Positions 53,823-61,448 of a stretch of DNA of 64,000 nt are shown piece after piece. Origin of the DNA: Achromobacter pestifer (GTDB lineage: Bacteria; Pseudomonadota; Gammaproteobacteria; Burkholderiales; Burkholderiaceae_B). Both the position numbers and the translations under genes were made by a program. The DNA lies in contig NZ_CP053985.1 in assembly GCF_013267355.1 (NCBI RefSeq), positions 1,240,001 through 1,304,000 of the forward strand. Reading direction: 5' to 3'. Each line of letters opens with the position of its first letter. Positions within the stretch are counted from its first letter, which is position 1. The notes under the pieces are model-generated. The model did no database searches. It saw only the letters and a list, made by a program, of their open reading frames with translations, and was not told where the DNA came from.

Positions 53823-53840
53823 ATTTGTCATAGGACAAAT
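53823..53840. promoter_or_regulatory. Operator copy A, upstream of ccsB
   Basis: ATTTGTC-ATAG-GACAAAT is a perfect 7+4+7 inverted repeat, 62 bases upstream of the ccsB start. It contains CATAGGACAAAT, the same 12-base element found twice in the mocR-nir gap. Confidence 0.65.
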
Positions 53841-53930
53841 TCATTCTAAGTACGACCCAGTAACGCTGCATAGCCACGCCGCCGGCCCTCGCGCCGCGCC
53901 GCCATCCCTACCGGAAACGCCGCAACCGTG

Positions 53931-55457
53931 CTAAATGCCCCCGCAGCGCGCTTCCTCCAGGGACAGGCGGGACGCTGCCCGCCCAGGACAGCTTTCCTGC
54001 AGCTGCGTGCAGGCCGCAAGCACCCGCGCCATGGCCTGGGCGATTTCGCCGGTTTCCAGGCCGGCATAGCCGAACAGCAGATGCCGGGGCTCGGCGCCGT
54101 CGGCCGCGCTGGCGGCGGCCTGGGCCAGCGGGTACAGCCTCACGCCCTGCGCCAGCGCGGCGGCGGCGACCACATCGGCGTCCGGACTGTCCGCCGGCAG
54201 TTCGAAGGCCAGATGCATCCCCGAATTCTGTCCGCTGACCCGGCCGCGTCCGCCCCAGACCTTGCGGATGCCGCGCAGCAGCTCGTCACGCTGCGCCTGA
54301 TAGCGCCGCCGCAGGGTTTGCAGGTGGCGCGCGAAACAGTTCTCGTCGAAGTAGCGGGCCAGCACGGCCTGCGTCAGCCATGGACTGCCGTTGTTGAGCA
54401 ACGCCTTGCGCTCGGTGAAATCGTCGACCAGCGCAGGCGGGCAGACCATGTATCCCAGCCTCAGGCCAGGTCCCAGCGTCTTGGAGAACGTGCCCAGGTA
54501 CGCGACCTGCCGCGGGCTCATCGCCGCCAGCGGCATGGGCAGCACGGATTCGTAGCAAAAGTCGCCGTCGTAGTCGTCCTCGATGATCAGCGCGCCGCTG
54601 CGGCCCGCCCATTCGAGCAGTTGCCGCCGCCTGGACAGGGACATGGCGTGGCCCAGGGGGTACTGGTGCGACGGCGTCACATAGGCCAGCCTGGCCGGCC
54701 CTTCCGGCAGCAGGTCGGTGCGCAGCCCCTCTCCGTCGACCGGGACCGGCGCTTCCTGCGCGCCATGCCGCCGCACCAGATTCCTGAAGCCCGCATAACA
54801 GGGGGACTCGAACACCGCCCGGCCGTGGCGGTCCAGGAAATGCGAGGCGATCAGGCTCAAGGCTTCCTGGCTGCCGGCGGTGATCAGCACCTGTTCCGGC
54901 TCGACCTTCAGCGCCTTGGCCGCCGACAGGTAATCCGCTACCTGCACGCGCAAACCCCACAGGCCGGCCGGCGGCGCGTATTCGGCCATGGCGCGGCCCG
55001 CGTGCCGCAGCAGCTGGTTGGACAGCGTGATGAACTGGCGCAGGGGAAAGGCGTGGACCGAGGGACGGCCGACCTTGAAGTCATAGCGCAGGGGCATGGG
55101 CGCCGGCTGGCCGCAGACGCCGCTGGACAGGGCCTGGCTGACGGCATCGGCGTAGACCGGCGAACGGTCCTGGACAAAATCGGGACAACGCGGATTGATG
55201 ATCAGGCTGCGGTTCAGCGTCACGAAGTAGCCGCGGCTGGGCTTGCTCTGGATCAGGCTGGAATCGATCAACAGCTCATACGCGCCCAGCACGGTGTTCT
55301 TCGATACCTGCAGCAGCGATGACATGCGGTTGATCGCCGGCAGCCGGTCCCCTTCCTGCAGCCGTCCGGCGCGTATCAGCGCCTCGATCTGGTCAGCGAT
55401 CTGCTGCTTGTAGGGTTTTGCATCCAGGCGGGAGAGGGTGAGCGGTAGTGAAAACAT
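53931..55457 (-). CDS. MocR-type regulator (GntR HTH + aminotransferase domain)
   Basis: A 508-residue PLP-binding regulator. GntR winged helix at about 12-80 (QIEALIRAGRLQEGDRLPAINRMSSLLQVSKNTVLGAYELL); aminotransferase-like domain 125-490 with the PLP lysine Lys326 in GTFSKTLGPGLRLGY and IIEDDYDGDF upstream. MocR proteins such as GabR and PdxR sense PLP or amino compounds. It is divergent from the cd1 operon and backs on to ccsB. Its own leader carries one copy of the shared element, so autoregulation is likely. Confidence 0.94.
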   Translation of the reverse strand: MFSLPLTLSRLDAKPYKQQIADQIEALIRAGRLQEGDRLPAINRMSSLLQVSKNTVLGAYELLIDSSLIQSKPSRGYFVTLNRSLIINPRCPDFVQDRSPVYADAVSQALSSGVCGQPAPMPLRYDFKVGRPSVHAFPLRQFITLSNQLLRHAGRAMAEYAPPAGLWGLRVQVADYLSAAKALKVEPEQVLITAGSQEALSLIASHFLDRHGRAVFESPCYAGFRNLVRRHGAQEAPVPVDGEGLRTDLLPEGPARLAYVTPSHQYPLGHAMSLSRRRQLLEWAGRSGALIIEDDYDGDFCYESVLPMPLAAMSPRQVAYLGTFSKTLGPGLRLGYMVCPPALVDDFTERKALLNNGSPWLTQAVLARYFDENCFARHLQTLRRRYQAQRDELLRGIRKVWGGRGRVSGQNSGMHLAFELPADSPDADVVAAAALAQGVRLYPLAQAAASAADGAEPRHLLFGYAGLETGEIAQAMARVLAACTQLQESCPGRAASRLSLEEARCGGI

Positions 55458-55460
55458 GGC

Positions 55461-55479
55461 GGACAACCACAGGACAAAA
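55461..55479. promoter_or_regulatory. Operator copy B, at the mocR start
   Basis: GGACAA is repeated directly with an 11-base step (55461 and 55472), about one helical turn, and the second copy extends to CACAGGACAAAA. It lies only 4-22 bases upstream of the mocR ATG, overlapping its ribosome-binding region. Direct repeats are typical of MocR targets. Confidence 0.6.
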
Positions 55480-55558
55480 GATGGCGCCGGCCTTTCGAAG
55501 CGGCGCGGGCCGGCCGCGCTCCGTTTGCTATCACGGTAGTCCTCCGGCCTTGGCATTG

Positions 55559-55576
55559 TTTTGTCCTATGTCAAAA
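55559..55576. promoter_or_regulatory. Operator copy C, upstream of the cd1 operon
   Basis: TTTTGTCCTATGTCAAAA contains, in reverse complement, CATAGGACAAAA, 116 bases upstream of the cd1-like gene. It is an almost symmetric site (one arm differs by one base from copy A). It could also fit an FNR/DNR-type TTG-N8-CAA box. Confidence 0.6.
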
Positions 55577-55691
55577 AATCGATTGGACCGTAACCATGGC
55601 ACGCGCGGGACCCGTGCCTTATCGGCCCAGGGCCGCGGTGACACAGTGCATGTGCCGCAGTTTCGGCAAGAACCTTACGGGAGAGATCGAC

Positions 55692-57251
55692 ATGCACACC
55701 AAGCTATTGAGCGCGGCCTGGCTGCTCGTCTCGGCCGGCGCCGCCTGGAGTGCGCCGGCCGAGGAGTACCTCAAGGCGAATCAGTTGTTCCAGCAGAACT
55801 GCGCCGTCTGTCATGGCGCCGACCGCGGCGGCTACATCGCGCCGGGCCTGACCAGCGACCGCCTGGTCCAGAGCGAGGCGGCGCTGCGCGGCACCATCAT
55901 GACCGGCATCCCCGACACGCTGATGCCGCCTTTCGTGGGCCGCTTGTCCGACGAGGAGATCCGCTCGCTCGCCCGTCTGATCAAGACCCAGGCGGCGGAC
56001 GATCCGAAATGGGGCCTGGACCAGATCCGCGCCAGCGTGCAGGTGGTGGTCGACGAAGCCACCCTGCCCGCCAAGCCGACCTATGCCATCGACACCGTGT
56101 ACGACCTGATGGTGGTCATGGCGCGCGGGCGCTACGGGCGCGGCGACGCGGGCAACAATGCGCGCACCGTGTTCCTGGACGGCAAGACCAACAAAGTGGT
56201 CGGCGAGATCGCCACGCCGGTGGCGCCGCACATCATGGATTTCAGCCCCGTGGCGGAGCGCTGGGCCTGGCTCAAGAGCGACGACGGCATGGTCTACAAG
56301 ATCGACCTGTATTCGTTGCAGATTGTGCGCCAGGCCAAGGTCGGCCTGACGGGCCCCGGCATCGCCCTGTCCAACGACGGCAAGTGGCTGGCGATCAGCT
56401 CGTTCGTGCCCAAAAGCGTTGCCATCCTGAAGGCGGACACGCTGGAACCAGTCAAGTACATGGACCTGGAGGGCGAGGACCCGGACGGCAAGTTCGTCAA
56501 GTCGGCCGGCGGCCCGGTGATCGGCAGCCGGATCAACAACAAGTTCGCCCTGACGCTGCGCCAGGCGGGCCAGATCTGGATCATTGACCCCGACAAGCCC
56601 GACATGCCCGTGACCAAGCTGGCCAAGGTCGGCCGCATGCTGCATGACACCTTCCTCACGCCCGACGGGCGCTACTCCATGGTGGCGTCCTACGACGACA
56701 ACAAGATCGTCGCGATCGACTTCAAGGAGGACAAGGTGGTGCGCGACATCCCCGCCGGCTGCCAGCCCCACGTCGGCTCGGGCGCGGTGACCGAGGTCAA
56801 CGGCCGCTTCCTGGCGTTCGGCACCAATATCGGCACCTGCGACAAGGGCTCCGTGGTCACGGTGTGGGACACCAAGGACTTTTCCGTGGTCAAGCAGATC
56901 CCCGTGGCGGGAGCCACTGAATCGCCCGCCGCCCATCCGAACGCGCCGTATGTGGCGGTGGACATCGTCGACAAGGACAAGCGCGCAGCCTGGATCCAGC
57001 TGATCGACAAGAACACGCTGGAAGTGGCCAAGACGCTGGACGTGGGCGGGCATGCCTTCTTCCCCGACTACAACCGCACCGGCAACTACCTGTATGTCAG
57101 CTCGGGCTACTGGGGCGACCGCATCAAGATCTACGACAGCAAGACCCTGGAGCTGGTGGCGGAACACAAGATGGAAAGCCCCTCGGGCATCTTCTCCCGC
57201 GCCCGCACCCGCTGGCTGACCATCGGCCTGTCCGAAACGCGCAAATTCTGA
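55692..57251 (+). CDS. Divergent cytochrome cd1-like protein (NirS/NirN family)
   Basis: A 519-residue exported protein. Signal peptide 1-22; a cytochrome c domain with CAVCH at 37-41 and probable axial Met78; then an eight-bladed propeller (about 130-519) of the heme d1 type. Three histidines match known d1-pocket positions: His180, His318 (RMLHDTF) and His360 (QPHVGSG). It lacks the typical NirS ending and instead ends in SPSGIFSRAR, closer to NirF. So it is neither an ordinary NirS nor a clear NirN. It is the first gene of an operon with a small cytochrome c and a CysG-like gene. Reaction unknown: nitrite reduction, dihydro-d1 oxidation or something new. The start at MHTKLL has GGGAGAG upstream. 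Confidence 0.85.
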   Translation: MHTKLLSAAWLLVSAGAAWSAPAEEYLKANQLFQQNCAVCHGADRGGYIAPGLTSDRLVQSEAALRGTIMTGIPDTLMPPFVGRLSDEEIRSLARLIKTQAADDPKWGLDQIRASVQVVVDEATLPAKPTYAIDTVYDLMVVMARGRYGRGDAGNNARTVFLDGKTNKVVGEIATPVAPHIMDFSPVAERWAWLKSDDGMVYKIDLYSLQIVRQAKVGLTGPGIALSNDGKWLAISSFVPKSVAILKADTLEPVKYMDLEGEDPDGKFVKSAGGPVIGSRINNKFALTLRQAGQIWIIDPDKPDMPVTKLAKVGRMLHDTFLTPDGRYSMVASYDDNKIVAIDFKEDKVVRDIPAGCQPHVGSGAVTEVNGRFLAFGTNIGTCDKGSVVTVWDTKDFSVVKQIPVAGATESPAAHPNAPYVAVDIVDKDKRAAWIQLIDKNTLEVAKTLDVGGHAFFPDYNRTGNYLYVSSGYWGDRIKIYDSKTLELVAEHKMESPSGIFSRARTRWLTIGLSETRKF

Positions 57252-57267
57252 GCCGAGGAACCCAGAC

Positions 57268-57615
57268 ATGAAACCGCTATTCCGCATACTCGCTGCGCTG
57301 CTGCTGTCCCAGGCCGCCGCGCACGCGCTGGCCGCCGATGGCCAAGCCGCGCTCATCGCCGGCGGCAATCCCGACACGCTCTCGCCCCACGTTTCCGCCA
57401 TGCTGCCGCTATGCGCGTCCTGCCATGGCGCGGACGGGATCAGCGCCGTCGGCCTATATCCCAATCTTGCAGGGCAGAAAGCTGAATACCTGGTGAAACA
57501 GCTCAATGCCTTCAAAACCCGGGAACGCAACGACCCGGTCATGAGTTCCATGGCCGAGCCCTTGAGCCCCGAAGCCATCCAGGAGCTGGCCCAGTACTTC
57601 TCCAGCCGCAAGTAG
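57268..57615 (+). CDS. Small periplasmic cytochrome c (c553/c4-like)
   Basis: A 115-residue class I cytochrome c: signal peptide ending in HALA, heme site CASCHG, NLAGQKAEYLVKQLNAFKTRERND typical of cytochrome c4/c553 domains, and an axial Met in DPVMSSMAEPLS. It is 16 bases after the cd1-like gene with GAGGAA before its ATG and is the probable electron partner of that protein. Confidence 0.92.
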   Translation: MKPLFRILAALLLSQAAAHALAADGQAALIAGGNPDTLSPHVSAMLPLCASCHGADGISAVGLYPNLAGQKAEYLVKQLNAFKTRERNDPVMSSMAEPLSPEAIQELAQYFSSRK

Positions 57616-57627
57616 GAGGAACCCGCC

Positions 57628-58620
57628 ATGGACGCGCCATCCGCGATGCTGTTCCCGGTGTTCTTCAACCTGGCCGGCCGGCAGGTGGTCGTGGTGGGCG
57701 GCGGGGCCGTGGCCGAGCGCAAGATCAGGCTGCTGCTTGCGGCCGGCGCCGCCATTGCCGTGGCGGCGCCGGCCCTGACGTCCTGGCTGCGGGCGGCCGC
57801 GGACCAGGGCAAGATCCAACATCTGCCCGCCGCGTTCTCGCCGGCCTGCCTGGACGGCGCCTGGCTGGCGGTGGCCGCGACCGATCACGGCGACACGAAC
57901 CAGGCGGTCGCCGCGGCGGCGCTGGCGCGCCGCATTCCCTGCAACGTGGTCGACGATCCCGTACTTTCGACGATACAAGTGCCGGCCATCCTGGACCGTT
58001 CCCCGCTGGTGGTGGCGGTGTCTTCAGGCGGCTGCGCGCCCGTGCTGGCGCGACGCATCCGCGAACGGCTCGAGGCGTTGCTCGACGAGAGCACGGGAGA
58101 TCTGGCAAGGCTCGCGGCGCGCTACCGCAGCCGCATCGTCTCGCGCTTTCGCGACCTGGACGAGCGCCGCGACTTCTACGACTGGATGCTGGACGGCCCG
58201 CTGCCCTCTTTGCTGGCGGCGGGAGACGGCCGGCAGGCCGGTCTGGCGCTCGAAGCCGCGATGCAGGCCGACGCCCCGCCCCGCATGGGCAGCGCGACGA
58301 TACTGGCGGCCGCCGACGGTCCCGCCGATCTGTTGACCCTGCGCGCCTTGCGCATGCTGAACCAGGCCGACCTGGTCGCGCATGTGCCAGCCGTCAATCC
58401 GGCCATCCTGGACAAGGCGAGACGGGACGCGGCGAGGGTCGAGCTGAAAGGCCCCGGTATGCAGCCCGAGCCGGCCGTTGCCGCGGGCGCGGGGCTGGAA
58501 TGGCTGGCCCGGCAGGTACGGGCGGGCCAGCGCGCCGTCCTGCTGTTGGGAGCCGCGCACGATCCGAAGCTGCTGGCGCGGCGCATGGCGGCTTGCGGCG
58601 TGGCGTGCAGCGTGCTGTGA
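57628..58620 (+). CDS. CysG-like precorrin-2 dehydrogenase with a degenerate methyltransferase half
   Basis: A 330-residue protein. Residues 1-215 match the CysG/Met8 dehydrogenase-chelatase module: VVVGGGAVAERK, catalytic Asp109 in CNVVDD (Asp104 in E. coli) and Ser133 in VSSGG (Ser128). Residues 225-330 resemble only the first half of a SUMT domain, but the SAM loop GAGPGD is replaced by AADGPAD and the GGDP motif is lost. It should convert precorrin-2 to sirohydrochlorin and siroheme, the heme d1 precursor, but cannot methylate uroporphyrinogen III. Standard CysG is about 457 residues. AGGAGG precedes the ATG. Confidence 0.85.
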   Translation: MDAPSAMLFPVFFNLAGRQVVVVGGGAVAERKIRLLLAAGAAIAVAAPALTSWLRAAADQGKIQHLPAAFSPACLDGAWLAVAATDHGDTNQAVAAAALARRIPCNVVDDPVLSTIQVPAILDRSPLVVAVSSGGCAPVLARRIRERLEALLDESTGDLARLAARYRSRIVSRFRDLDERRDFYDWMLDGPLPSLLAAGDGRQAGLALEAAMQADAPPRMGSATILAAADGPADLLTLRALRMLNQADLVAHVPAVNPAILDKARRDAARVELKGPGMQPEPAVAAGAGLEWLARQVRAGQRAVLLLGAAHDPKLLARRMAACGVACSVL

Positions 58621-58647
58621 TGCCTTGCCGCCAGGCCCGCGCTTCGA

Positions 58648-60435
58648 TCAGGAACGTCCGTCCTTGGCCGCCTCGCCGGCATTGGCACCCGCCAGCGCCG
58701 CCGCCAGATAAGTCCGGCCCCGCTCGCTGAAAGATAGCGACGCCGCCGCCTGCCTGCCGGCCTCGTCCATCTTGTGCCAGGTCTTCTGCAGCACCGCGAC
58801 GACCTTGTCCGGATAACGGTCGCAGAATTCCTCGTACTGGTGCTCCAGGAACACCAGGCACAGTGCGTTCTCCATGCATTGCACGTCGGCATCGCGCTTG
58901 ATACCCTGCTTGCGCACGATCTTCAGTACCGCCTGTATGGTTTCCTCGTCCTGGCCTGCGCTGGCGAGCAGCCTTGCGGCGATGTCCGCGTGGTGTTCCT
59001 TGAGCGTATTGCGCCATTGCAGATAGCCTGCCCTGCCCGCCGCACAGGCCTCGCGCGGAACCTCCCAGCGGCCGATGTGCTGGCAGCTTGCGGCCAGGCG
59101 CAAGGCGGGGCCGGCCTGCGGGGCCAGCTTCGCCACCCAGTCGTGGAGGAATTGGGCGTACAGCCATTCGCGCGGCTGCATGGCGCCATTCCAGGCGACC
59201 AGATTGGGATCGCGCCGGTTGTAGTCATCGAACAGCTGCAAGGCGCGCTGCAGCGGCGCGTCCTCTCCATTGGCCGGTATGGGCGGGAATTCCATTCGAG
59301 CTCCTGTCTCGTCTTCGTTCAGATAACAGCCGGGATCTTCGGCCCAAAGGTCGCCCGACTGCTTCTGCGCGCGGATGCGGGTGTTGCCGTTGCAGATGTC
59401 CAGGTAAGCGCAGCTGGCGCAACGTCCCTTGACGGGCCGCGGCCGCAGCCGCAACAGCTTGAGCAAGGGCTCGGCGGGATCCGACCAGATTTCCGAGAAG
59501 GGCCGCAGGCGCACGTTTCCCAGAGTGTAGTGCCACCACATGGTGTCGGCGTGGACATTGCCCCGGTTGTCGATGTTGGCAACGTTCATGCCGCTGGCGT
59601 TGCCGCCCCACTGCCGCAGCCTGGCCTCGATATGCGGCGCGCGGTCCGGGAAACGGCGGCGCACCCAATGCAGGAAGAACACGCCATCGGCATCGTTGTT
59701 GCCGGAGGTGAACTCCCGTGGCCTGCCGGCCGCGGCCTGTTCCAGGCAGGTCTCGAAGATCCGCTCCATCGCCGCCCGCGTCATGCGGTGATGGCTGTCC
59801 TCGCCCCGGTTGCGGCCGCCGCGGCCCGCGTAGTTCAGATGCGAAAAGTAAAAACGGTCGACGCTCTCGGTGTCCAGCAGCGCGAGCAGCCCGGGCAGGT
59901 CGCCGGCATTGCCCTGGGTCATGGTGTAGCGGATGCCGACCTTCAGGCCGCGGTCCCGGCACAGCCGGATGCCTTCCAGCGAGGCATCGAATGCCCCCGC
60001 CTCGCCGCGGAAGCGGTCGTGCGTCGCGCCCAGGCCGTCCAGCGAAATGCCCACGTAGTCGAAGCCGCAGCCGGCGATGGATTCGATGTTGCGCCGGTCT
60101 ATCAGGGTGCCGTTGGACGACAGGCCGACGTAAAAGCCCATGGCCTTGGCCCTGCGCGCAATTTCGAAAATGTCGGGCCGCAGCAGCGGTTCGCCGCCAG
60201 ACAGGATCAATGCCCTCACGCCATGGGCATGCAGATCGTCCATGGCTGCGCAGACTTCGGCGTAGTCCAATTCGCCGGCAAAGTCCTTGTCGACCGAGGC
60301 CGAATAGCAATGACGGCAATGCAGGTTGCAGCGCCGGATCAGGTTCCAGATCACCACAGGCCCGGCCGGCCTCCGGCGGGGCGCCAGCGGCGTGGGCCGC
60401 AGCAATTCGGAGACGAAGGCGGAAATGCGGAACAT
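58648..60435 (-). CDS. nirJ: Heme d1 radical SAM protein NirJ fused to a DUF4202-like domain
   Basis: A 595-residue protein. Residues 1-385 are NirJ: CNLHCRHC with Cys36, Cys40 and Cys43 for the radical SAM cluster, LSGGEPLLRPD, and a second cluster region with Cys339, Cys342, Cys348 and Cys370. NirJ removes propionate side chains from the didecarboxysiroheme intermediate. Residues 393-582 are an added helical domain resembling DUF4202 (LFDDYNRRDPN, CQHIGRW, YLQWRNTLKEHH, CLVFLEHQYEEF). Usual NirJ is about 390 residues. The start at MFRISAF was chosen because the family begins there. It converges with the CysG-like gene. Confidence 0.9.
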   Translation of the reverse strand: MFRISAFVSELLRPTPLAPRRRPAGPVVIWNLIRRCNLHCRHCYSASVDKDFAGELDYAEVCAAMDDLHAHGVRALILSGGEPLLRPDIFEIARRAKAMGFYVGLSSNGTLIDRRNIESIAGCGFDYVGISLDGLGATHDRFRGEAGAFDASLEGIRLCRDRGLKVGIRYTMTQGNAGDLPGLLALLDTESVDRFYFSHLNYAGRGGRNRGEDSHHRMTRAAMERIFETCLEQAAAGRPREFTSGNNDADGVFFLHWVRRRFPDRAPHIEARLRQWGGNASGMNVANIDNRGNVHADTMWWHYTLGNVRLRPFSEIWSDPAEPLLKLLRLRPRPVKGRCASCAYLDICNGNTRIRAQKQSGDLWAEDPGCYLNEDETGARMEFPPIPANGEDAPLQRALQLFDDYNRRDPNLVAWNGAMQPREWLYAQFLHDWVAKLAPQAGPALRLAASCQHIGRWEVPREACAAGRAGYLQWRNTLKEHHADIAARLLASAGQDEETIQAVLKIVRKQGIKRDADVQCMENALCLVFLEHQYEEFCDRYPDKVVAVLQKTWHKMDEAGRQAAASLSFSERGRTYLAAALAGANAGEAAKDGRS

Positions 60436-60448
60436 TCGGGTTTCCTCG

Positions 60449-60967
60449 CTATGCGGCCGGACCCTGGCCATCTCTCAGGCGCAAGCCGGTCTTTTTCAGG
60501 ATGGCCGAGGAAAACAGCGCCTCCTGCGCCCGCAGGGCGCCCGGAAAACGAGCCGCCAAGGCCTCGGCGACTTCGGCGATGCGCGCCAGCAACGCCGCGC
60601 GGTCAGTGCCGTGCAGCATGGCGAAGAGGTTGTAGCGCCACTGTGGCGGGCGCCGGGGACGCCGATAGCAATGGCTCACGTCCGCGAGCTGGCCCAGCCA
60701 GGCGCCCACGGCATCGGCCTGTCCATCGTCCACGTCCCAGACCGTCATGCCGTTGGCCACGAATCCCAGCGCATAGTGGTTGGGCACCGCGCCGATGCGC
60801 CGGATGACGCCGCGCGCAAGCATGTCGCGCAAATGCGCCATCACCTCGGCTTCGGCGACGCCCAGCCGCTCGGCCACGGCCCGGTATGGGTCCCGCCGGA
60901 TCGGCAGCCCGTCCTGCGTGGCGCGCACCAGTGACAGCTCGAACGGAGTCAGGCCGACGGCATCCAT
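60449..60967 (-). CDS. nirH: Siroheme decarboxylase subunit NirH-like (AsnC/Lrp fold)
   Basis: A 172-residue protein with an N-terminal winged helix and an Lrp-type RAM domain. The motif HCYRRPRRPPQWRYNLFAMLHG is shared with the C-terminal half of the NirDL fusion protein. These proteins form complexes that decarboxylate siroheme to 12,18-didecarboxysiroheme, the substrate of NirJ. One base separates it from the preceding gene. Assignment to NirH rather than NirL is by position and size. Confidence 0.88.
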   Translation of the reverse strand: MDAVGLTPFELSLVRATQDGLPIRRDPYRAVAERLGVAEAEVMAHLRDMLARGVIRRIGAVPNHYALGFVANGMTVWDVDDGQADAVGAWLGQLADVSHCYRRPRRPPQWRYNLFAMLHGTDRAALLARIAEVAEALAARFPGALRAQEALFSSAILKKTGLRLRDGQGPAA

Positions 60968-60968
60968 C

Positions 60969-61448
60969 TCAGACCTCCAGCTTCATTTCAAGGAAGTACT
61001 CGCGCTCTTTCGGAAACGCCAGCACCGGCAAGCCCGTCTCCTGTTCGATGGCCCGCAGGCAGGCGACGATGTCGGCGGGGTCGGCCGCCGCCAGCACGAA
61101 CCACATGTTCAGGGCGTGCTCGCGGCGGTAGTTGTGCGCCACCTCGATCCGGCGGTTGACCAGTGCCACCACCCGCTCCCATTGCGTCCGCGGCACGGCC
61201 ATCGCCGCCAGGCAGTACGCTCCGCCAGCGCGCTCGATCTGGAACAGCGGGCCGAAACGGCTCAGCGCGCCGCATTGGCGCAAGCGGGCCACGCGCGCGA
61301 TCACGGCGTCTTCGTCCAGCCCCAGCGCCTGCGCGACGTCCGCGAACGGACGCGGGCTGATGGGAAAGCCGCCCTGCAGGCGATTGATCAGCGCGCGGTC
61401 GGCAGCGTCCAGCGGCGCGCCCGCGGCAGGGTCCTTGGGCCTATCCAT
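60969..61448 (-). CDS. nirG: Siroheme decarboxylase subunit NirG-like (AsnC/Lrp fold)
   Basis: A 159-residue protein with a winged helix (about 15-65) and RAM domain. It carries HNYRREHALNMWFVLAAADP, the same motif seen in the N-terminal half of the NirDL fusion, so it belongs to the D/G type. Its ATG lies inside the end of nirDL (8-base overlap), and it ends one base before nirH. It works with NirDL and NirH in siroheme decarboxylation. Confidence 0.9.
   Translation of the reverse strand: MDRPKDPAAGAPLDAADRALINRLQGGFPISPRPFADVAQALGLDEDAVIARVARLRQCGALSRFGPLFQIERAGGAYCLAAMAVPRTQWERVVALVNRRIEVAHNYRREHALNMWFVLAAADPADIVACLRAIEQETGLPVLAFPKEREYFLEMKLEV

Noticed and set aside
53823-55576. The shared element as a canonical FNR/DNR box only
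   Set aside because: Copies A and C fit TTG-N8-CAA but not the TTGAT-N4-ATCAA core, and copy B at the mocR start does not fit; kept as an alternative, not as the call.
55692-57251. Annotation of the cd1-like gene as plain NirS
   Set aside because: The C-terminus, the insertion near residue 150 and the gene context differ from standard nitrite reductases; a neutral family name is safer.
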